NCBI GenBank assembly: GCA_003488105.1
Contig: DNMS01000096.1
Span: 4,894-14,855, forward strand
Origin: Rhodospirillaceae bacterium
GTDB taxonomy: Bacteria > Pseudomonadota > Alphaproteobacteria > Rhodospirillales_A > Casp-alpha2
Length of the DNA stretch: 9,962 nt
Reading direction: 5' to 3'
A program made the position numbers and the translations under genes. Each line of letters starts with the position of its first letter. Within the stretch, counting starts at the first letter, position 1. This document shows positions 6,294 through 9,962 of this stretch, one piece after another. The notes under the pieces were generated by a model. It was not told the DNA's origin and searched no databases. It saw only the letters and a list, made by a program, of their open reading frames with translations.

Positions 6294-6785
6294 ATGATCG
6301 GATTGCTCCGAACAATCGGTCGAGGCATGACCGCCGTCTCGATCACCCTGATGATCCTGCTGTGCGTTCCGATCACCTACGAGGCCATTGCGCGGTTCTT
6401 CAACGCGCCGACGATCTGGGTTTTCGAAACGACGCTCTACGCCTTCATACTTCTCGGCTTTTGCGGCAACGCTCTGGCCGTGCAGTCCGGGTCGCACTTC
6501 CGTGTGGTCTTGTTGCGGGAAATCTTTCCCGCGAAACGCCGGATGTTCGACCTCATCGCGCAGCTGTCGACGCTGGCTTTCGGTGTCTTGATCATCGCGA
6601 CGGGCAGCTACTTCGTCTGGTATTCGGCGTCTAACGCCATCCTGTCGGCGACCTTGTTGGAAGTGCCTCTGTGGATTCCGCAGTTGGCGGTGCCGCTCGG
6701 CGGCATCGGGCTCGTCATGCAGACGATTGTCCAGATGGCCACCGGCGAGGCGCCGGTCGGCGACGCCCATGGGATCGGGGAATAA
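6294..6785 (+). CDS. dctQ: TRAP transporter small membrane subunit (DctQ family)
   Basis: This 163-residue protein has four hydrophobic segments at about 12-28, 46-63, 90-108 and 128-147, the normal DctQ topology. The ARFFNAPTIWVFE segment (33-45) and HFRVVLLRE (68-76) between helices 2 and 3 fit the family pattern. The subunit joins the large DctM subunit in the inner membrane and helps dock the binding protein; TRAP systems are sodium-driven importers. The ATG at 6294 is chosen because AAAGGAGAGG lies upstream; the open frame reaches a TTG at 6243, but that would begin inside the hairpin arm and lacks a binding site. Three bases separate its stop from dctM, so translation of the two is probably coupled. 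Confidence 0.9.
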   Translation: MIGLLRTIGRGMTAVSITLMILLCVPITYEAIARFFNAPTIWVFETTLYAFILLGFCGNALAVQSGSHFRVVLLREIFPAKRRMFDLIAQLSTLAFGVLIIATGSYFVWYSASNAILSATLLEVPLWIPQLAVPLGGIGLVMQTIVQMATGEAPVGDAHGIGE

Positions 6786-6788
6786 CCG

Positions 6789-8084
6789 ATGCTGATGGAT
6801 TTCATCTACGACCACGTCGGCTTCATCGCGATCTTTCTGCTGTTCTTCCTGATGGTGCTGTCGGTGCCGGTTTTCGTGTCCATGGGACTGGCGGCCTTCG
6901 CGGCGGCACTGCTGGTCGAGGATCCGTTTCTCGCCTTCAGGAACTTCATCAACATCTCCTGGCAGGGGGCGTCGATCTTCGAGCTGATTGCCCTGCCGCT
7001 GTTCATCTTCACCGGCACGATCATGCAGCGGACCGACGCCGGACGGGACCTGTTCGAGGTCACCAAGGCCTGGACGGGATCGATCCCCAACTCCCTGGGC
7101 GTGGCGACCATCGCCGCCTGCGGGATCTTCGCCGCCATTTCCGGATCGTCCGTGGCGACCGCGGCGACCGTGGGCCTGGTGGCAATTCCGCTGCTGCTTG
7201 AGGAAGGCTATGGTGAGCGCCGGGCCGGCGGCTTCGTGGCTGGCGGCGGCACCCTCGGCATCATCATTCCGCCGTCCATTCCCCTGATCCTTTACGGCGT
7301 GATCACGGAAACCTCCATCGGTCAGTTATTCATCGGCGGTGTGGTGCCTGGCATCATCATGATGAGCCTGTTCACCCTCTATGTCATGCTGTCGCGGCCC
7401 CGGGTCACGGTCACCCATTCGATCAGCCTGGAAGAGCGCATGGCCATCACCCGGCGGTCCCTGGGCGTGGTGCTGTTGCCGGTCGTCATCATCGTCGCGA
7501 TCTATACGGGCGTGTTCACCCCGACCGAGGTCGGGGCCCTGTCGGTGCTCTATGTCTGCGCGCTCGGCTTCGCGCAAAGGAAGCTCAGCTTCGCCGACCT
7601 GAAGGCCGCGGCCGTCGTCGCGACGGGTGCCACGACCATGCTGTTCATGCTGATCGTGTTCGGCCAGTACTTCGCGCACTTCCTGACCTTCGAACAGGTG
7701 CCACAGGCCATCGCCGCCGCGATCATCGAAAACGCCAGCGGCATCTGGGCCATCACGCTGATGATCCTGGCTTACATCGTTCTCGGGATGTTTCTCGAAA
7801 GCGCGGCCATGCTGCTGATCTCGATCCCGATCTTCTTCCCCGTTGCCGAACAACTGGGGATGGATCCGATCGTGTTCGGGATTTTCGCCGCGATCTCCAT
7901 GGAGATCGCGCAGATATCGCCGCCGATCGGCGTCAACCTGTTCACCATTCACGGCATTTCCAAGATCGACCTTTGGAAGCTTGCGCGCGGCGCGTTACCG
8001 TTCCTGCTGATCCAGATCGGCATGCTCTACCTCGTATACCTGGTGCCGGAAATCGTTCTCTGGCTACCGAATTCGATGAAATAG
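6789..8084 (+). CDS. dctM: TRAP transporter large membrane subunit (DctM family)
   Basis: The 431-residue, strongly hydrophobic protein matches the DctM permease, which carries the transport path and sodium sites of the TRAP importer. Characteristic segments are GTIMQRTDAGRDLFE (76-90), AAISGSSVATAATVG (115-129) and GGTLGIIIPPSIPLILYG (153-170), the paired discontinuous-helix regions with conserved Ser/Thr and Pro-Pro, followed by ETSIGQLFIGGVVPG (174-188). The second inverted half shows the matching ISPPIGVNLFTIHGI near the C-terminus. The length is normal and no frame breaks are seen. GGGGA precedes the ATG at 6789 by about 8 nt; a second ATG lies two codons on. The neighbours upstream supply the binding protein and small subunit, and the aconitase X genes follow after 11 nt. 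Confidence 0.95.
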   Translation: MLMDFIYDHVGFIAIFLLFFLMVLSVPVFVSMGLAAFAAALLVEDPFLAFRNFINISWQGASIFELIALPLFIFTGTIMQRTDAGRDLFEVTKAWTGSIPNSLGVATIAACGIFAAISGSSVATAATVGLVAIPLLLEEGYGERRAGGFVAGGGTLGIIIPPSIPLILYGVITETSIGQLFIGGVVPGIIMMSLFTLYVMLSRPRVTVTHSISLEERMAITRRSLGVVLLPVVIIVAIYTGVFTPTEVGALSVLYVCALGFAQRKLSFADLKAAAVVATGATTMLFMLIVFGQYFAHFLTFEQVPQAIAAAIIENASGIWAITLMILAYIVLGMFLESAAMLLISIPIFFPVAEQLGMDPIVFGIFAAISMEIAQISPPIGVNLFTIHGISKIDLWKLARGALPFLLIQIGMLYLVYLVPEIVLWLPNSMK

Positions 8085-8095
8085 GAGACCCAGCC

Positions 8096-9322
8096 TTGAA
8101 GTTGACGGATGAAGAAAAGGCCATGCTGGCCGGCGAAATGGGCGCAGCGAAGCAGTGGGCCCTTGACCATCAGGTCAAGGTCGGCGGCATGTTCGACGCG
8201 GCCGACCTGGTGCCGGTCAGTCAGGCCCACATGATGGCGGACCCGGAATCCCTGGGCGAAGCCGGCGGCGATTTCCTGGAAGACATGGTGGCCAAGGGCG
8301 CGCGGGTCGCCATCCCGATGATCACCGACCCCCGGGGGGTCGATCTCAACCATTACCGGCCGCTGGGTCAGTCCGAGGAAATGGCCACGCTGGAACGGCG
8401 CATGATCGCCGCCTGCGAAAAGATGGGCATCCTGATGACCAACACCTGCGTCAACTATCAGACGATCATGCCGCCGGTGCTGGGCGACCATGTCGCCTAC
8501 GGCGATACGGGCGTGGTGATCTATTCCAACAGCATCTGCGGGGCGCGCTCCAACTTCGAGGGCGGGCCCTCGGCCCTGGCCGCCGGGCTGACCGGCCGCA
8601 CGCCGCGTTACGGCCTTCATCTGGACGAGAACCGCCGGGCGACCCGCCGCTTCGTGGTCCGCGAACAGCCGAAGGAATTGACGGATTGGGGCGTGCTCGG
8701 CGCCCTGGTCGGCAAGCTGGCCGGGTCTTACTGGGCGGTGCCGGTGATCGAAGGACTGGAAGTCGTGCCGACCTCGGACGAGGCCAAGCACATGGGCGCC
8801 GCCATGGCGAGTTTCGGCTCGACCCCGCTGTTCCATATGGCCGGCATCACGCCGGAGGCACAGACCCTGGCCGACGTCGGCGGCGACAAGCTGCCGGCCG
8901 AAGAGATCACCAAGGCGGACCTGGATGCGCTGCGCGCCGGGTTCGGCGGCAAGGGCGACAAGATCGACGTGGTCGTGTTCGCCGCACCGCAGTTGTCAAT
9001 CGTCGAGATGCAGGACCTGGCGACGCTCTGCGCCGGGAAGTCGTTCAAGTCGGCGGTGATCGTCTGCACGTCGCCGCAGGTCTATCCTGACGCGACCCGC
9101 ATGGGGCTGATCGACACCATCGAAAGAACGGGCGCCAAGGTTCTGGAAGGCACCTGTTTTTATAACCAGTACGCCCGTGAGATCGGCGAGGCCAACGGCT
9201 GGACACGGCTACTCAGCAACTCCGCCAAGATCGTCAACATCATCAGCGGCTACGGCTACACCCCGGCGCTGGCGAGCATGGAAAAATGCGTCGCGTCGGC
9301 TGTTGCAGGAGAAATCGTATGA
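8096..9322 (+). CDS. Aconitase X large (catalytic) subunit, DUF521 family
   Basis: The 408-residue protein matches the large subunit of aconitase X, an aconitase-superfamily hydro-lyase. Characterised members dehydrate cis-3-hydroxy-L-proline (bacteria) or mevalonate 5-phosphate (archaea). Family segments seen: LTDEEKAMLAGEMG at the N-terminus, VPVSQAHMM (39-47), GILMTNTCVNY (111-121), SNSICGARSNFEGGPSAL (144-161), GLHLDENR (173-180), EGTCFYNQY (351-359) and LLSNSAKIVNI (372-382). Cys118, Cys148 and Cys354 sit in these conserved segments and are the best candidates for iron-sulfur ligands. The start is a TTG at 8096, with GGAG 8 nt upstream and a protein N-terminus that fits the family; an ATG at 8123 would remove the conserved opening, and the longer frame from 7973 overlaps dctM. 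It overlaps the small subunit by 4 nt (ATGA), suggesting equal translation. The substrate is presumably what the TRAP system imports. Confidence 0.92.
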   Translation: MKLTDEEKAMLAGEMGAAKQWALDHQVKVGGMFDAADLVPVSQAHMMADPESLGEAGGDFLEDMVAKGARVAIPMITDPRGVDLNHYRPLGQSEEMATLERRMIAACEKMGILMTNTCVNYQTIMPPVLGDHVAYGDTGVVIYSNSICGARSNFEGGPSALAAGLTGRTPRYGLHLDENRRATRRFVVREQPKELTDWGVLGALVGKLAGSYWAVPVIEGLEVVPTSDEAKHMGAAMASFGSTPLFHMAGITPEAQTLADVGGDKLPAEEITKADLDALRAGFGGKGDKIDVVVFAAPQLSIVEMQDLATLCAGKSFKSAVIVCTSPQVYPDATRMGLIDTIERTGAKVLEGTCFYNQYAREIGEANGWTRLLSNSAKIVNIISGYGYTPALASMEKCVASAVAGEIV

Positions 9323-9732
9323 CCAAGGAACTGAAGTGCCACAAGGGGATCGGTGACAAGGTGCAGGGCATCGCCCTGGTGGCCGACGACAACTTCTCGG
9401 CCCGCTATGATCTGGACCGAAAGAAGGGCGTGTTTTCCCGCCCGGCCCACAAGCTGAACGGCCAGTCCTATCACGACAAAATTCTGGTCTTGAACACGTC
9501 CAAGGGTGGTGTGGCCTCGGCCTGGATGCTCCACGAAATGAAATCGCGGAACATCTGCCCCAAGGCGATCCTGTTCAACACGGCCAACACCATCCTGGCC
9601 CAGGGCGCGGCGTTGGCCAACCTGACCATGTGCGACCGTTTCGCCGACGGCGACGTGACCACGTTGATCAAGACCGGGGACGAGGTCATCGTCGATCCGG
9701 ATAACGGTGTGGTGACGGTGCTGAACGGTTAG
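9319..9732 (+). CDS. Aconitase X small (swivel) subunit, DUF126 family
   Basis: This 137-residue protein matches the small subunit of aconitase X, equivalent to the swivelling domain that closes over the active site in aconitases. Conserved parts are the KILVLNTSKGG segment (54-64), WMLHEMKSRNICPKAILFN (69-87), TILAQGAALANL (91-102) and a final beta segment IKTGDEVIVDPDNGVVTVL. Together with the large subunit it would form the dehydratase. In archaeal small subunits known to me the turn reads KGSTVGS; here it reads KGGVASA, so the serine thought to act like the aconitase swivel serine is Gly64. Ser61 and Ser67 lie nearby. The ATG at 9319 overlaps the large-subunit stop in ATGA, with GGAGAAA upstream. 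A strong terminator follows 23 nt after the stop, making this the last gene of the operon. Confidence 0.9.
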   Translation: MTKELKCHKGIGDKVQGIALVADDNFSARYDLDRKKGVFSRPAHKLNGQSYHDKILVLNTSKGGVASAWMLHEMKSRNICPKAILFNTANTILAQGAALANLTMCDRFADGDVTTLIKTGDEVIVDPDNGVVTVLNG

Positions 9733-9755
9733 GAAAACCGGCTAGGAAATTTGAC

Positions 9756-9808
9756 CGGGCCTGATGCGCCTTCCCGTAATGGGAAAGGCCGTCAGGCCCG
9801 TTTCTTTT
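9756..9808 (+). terminator. Intrinsic terminator of the TRAP/aconitase X operon
   Basis: CGGGCCTGA (9756-9764) pairs perfectly with TCAGGCCCG (9792-9800), with an inner near-perfect extension GCCTTCCC/GGGAAAGGC around GTAAT, followed at once by TTTCTTTT (9801-9808). It lies 23 nt after the last gene. The right arm contains the stop codon of the convergent uvrA gene. Confidence 0.92.
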
Positions 9809-9962
9809 CCGGGCGCTTGTCCAGATAGGGGGCCAGGTACTGGCCGGTGAAGCTGCCCTTGGTGCGCGCCACGTCTTCGGGCGTGCCCTGGGCGACCAGC
9901 TTGCCGCCCTTGGTGCCGCCCTCGGGCCCCAGGTCGATGACCCAGTCGGCGGTCTTGATGAC
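9792..9962 (-). CDS. uvrA: Excinuclease ABC subunit A, C-terminal fragment
   Basis: The reverse strand reads 56 residues from the window edge to a TGA at 9794-9792: [27 protein letters not shown] and then a variable tail ending [15 protein letters not shown]. The DLGPEGG and GxPE(D/E)V segments are the highly conserved end of UvrA, the damage-sensing ATPase of nucleotide excision repair; the DLGPEGG region follows the second ATPase domain's Walker B and switch motifs. The rest of the gene lies beyond the right edge, so completeness cannot be judged. The gene converges on the TRAP operon, and its last codons are part of that operon's terminator stem. Confidence 0.95.
   Translation of the reverse strand, partial: VIKTADWVIDLGPEGGTKGGKLVAQGTPEDVARTKGSFTGQYLAPYLDKRPEKKRA

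Noticed and set aside
5130..6815. 561-codon open frame on the minus strand opposite dctP and dctQ
   Set aside because: It is antisense to two clearly recognised genes, is rich in His/Arg/Gln/Gly as antisense GC-rich frames are, and matches no family.
7326..7952. Minus-strand open frame of 208 codons opposite dctM
   Set aside because: Asp/Arg/His-rich antisense product of a membrane-protein gene, no domain.
7973..8095. Longer N-terminus for the aconitase X large subunit
   Set aside because: It lies entirely inside the dctM coding region except for 11 bases, and the added residues do not fit the family.
1..9962. CRISPR array, tRNA, rRNA, insertion sequence, attachment site
   Set aside because: No regularly spaced repeats, cloverleaf, transposase or integrase sequence was found on either strand by reading.

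Overview
The window is GC-rich, densely coding DNA from an alphaproteobacterium. Gene content (TRAP transporter operon, DUF1223 protein, surface-antigen-like lipoprotein, CaiB-type CoA transferase) and the G/C-rich palindromic intergenic repeat suggest something near the Rhodospirillales, but the order is inferred and not proven. No tRNA, rRNA, CRISPR array, insertion sequence or phage gene was seen.

Layout. (a) 1-1493, plus strand: the C-terminal end of an acyl-CoA dehydrogenase and a complete family III CoA transferase, apparently one operon for a CoA-linked catabolic step. (b) 1497-1622: a paired palindromic repeat of REP/BIME type separating convergent genes. (c) 1625-2959, minus strand: a DUF1223 periplasmic thioredoxin-like protein followed by a small surface-antigen-like lipoprotein. 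(d) 3008-4202, plus strand: an unrecognised 125-residue protein with its own terminator, then a CDP-alcohol phosphatidyltransferase. (e) 4215-9808: the main system, a divergently encoded GntR/UTRA regulator facing a five-gene operon (TRAP solute-binding protein, TRAP small membrane subunit, TRAP large membrane subunit, aconitase X large subunit, aconitase X small subunit) that ends in a strong terminator. (f) 9792-9962, minus strand: the C-terminal end of UvrA.

How region (e) fits together. The 195-bp gap between the regulator and dctP holds a perfect TTGACA -35 box, a TGTAAT -10 box 16 bp on, and two GTAA/TTAC palindromes in the spacer and -10. This is a layout expected for repression by the neighbouring GntR protein. 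The TRAP system would import a carboxylate with a sodium gradient, and the aconitase X pair, a hydro-lyase of the aconitase superfamily, would dehydrate it or a close derivative. No hydroxyproline-pathway partner (racemase, pyrroline reductase) or mevalonate-pathway gene is in the window, so the substrate is open. This compact importer-plus-dehydratase unit is the most interesting content. Its small subunit has Gly-Gly where the better-known members of the family have Gly-Ser at a presumed catalytic position.
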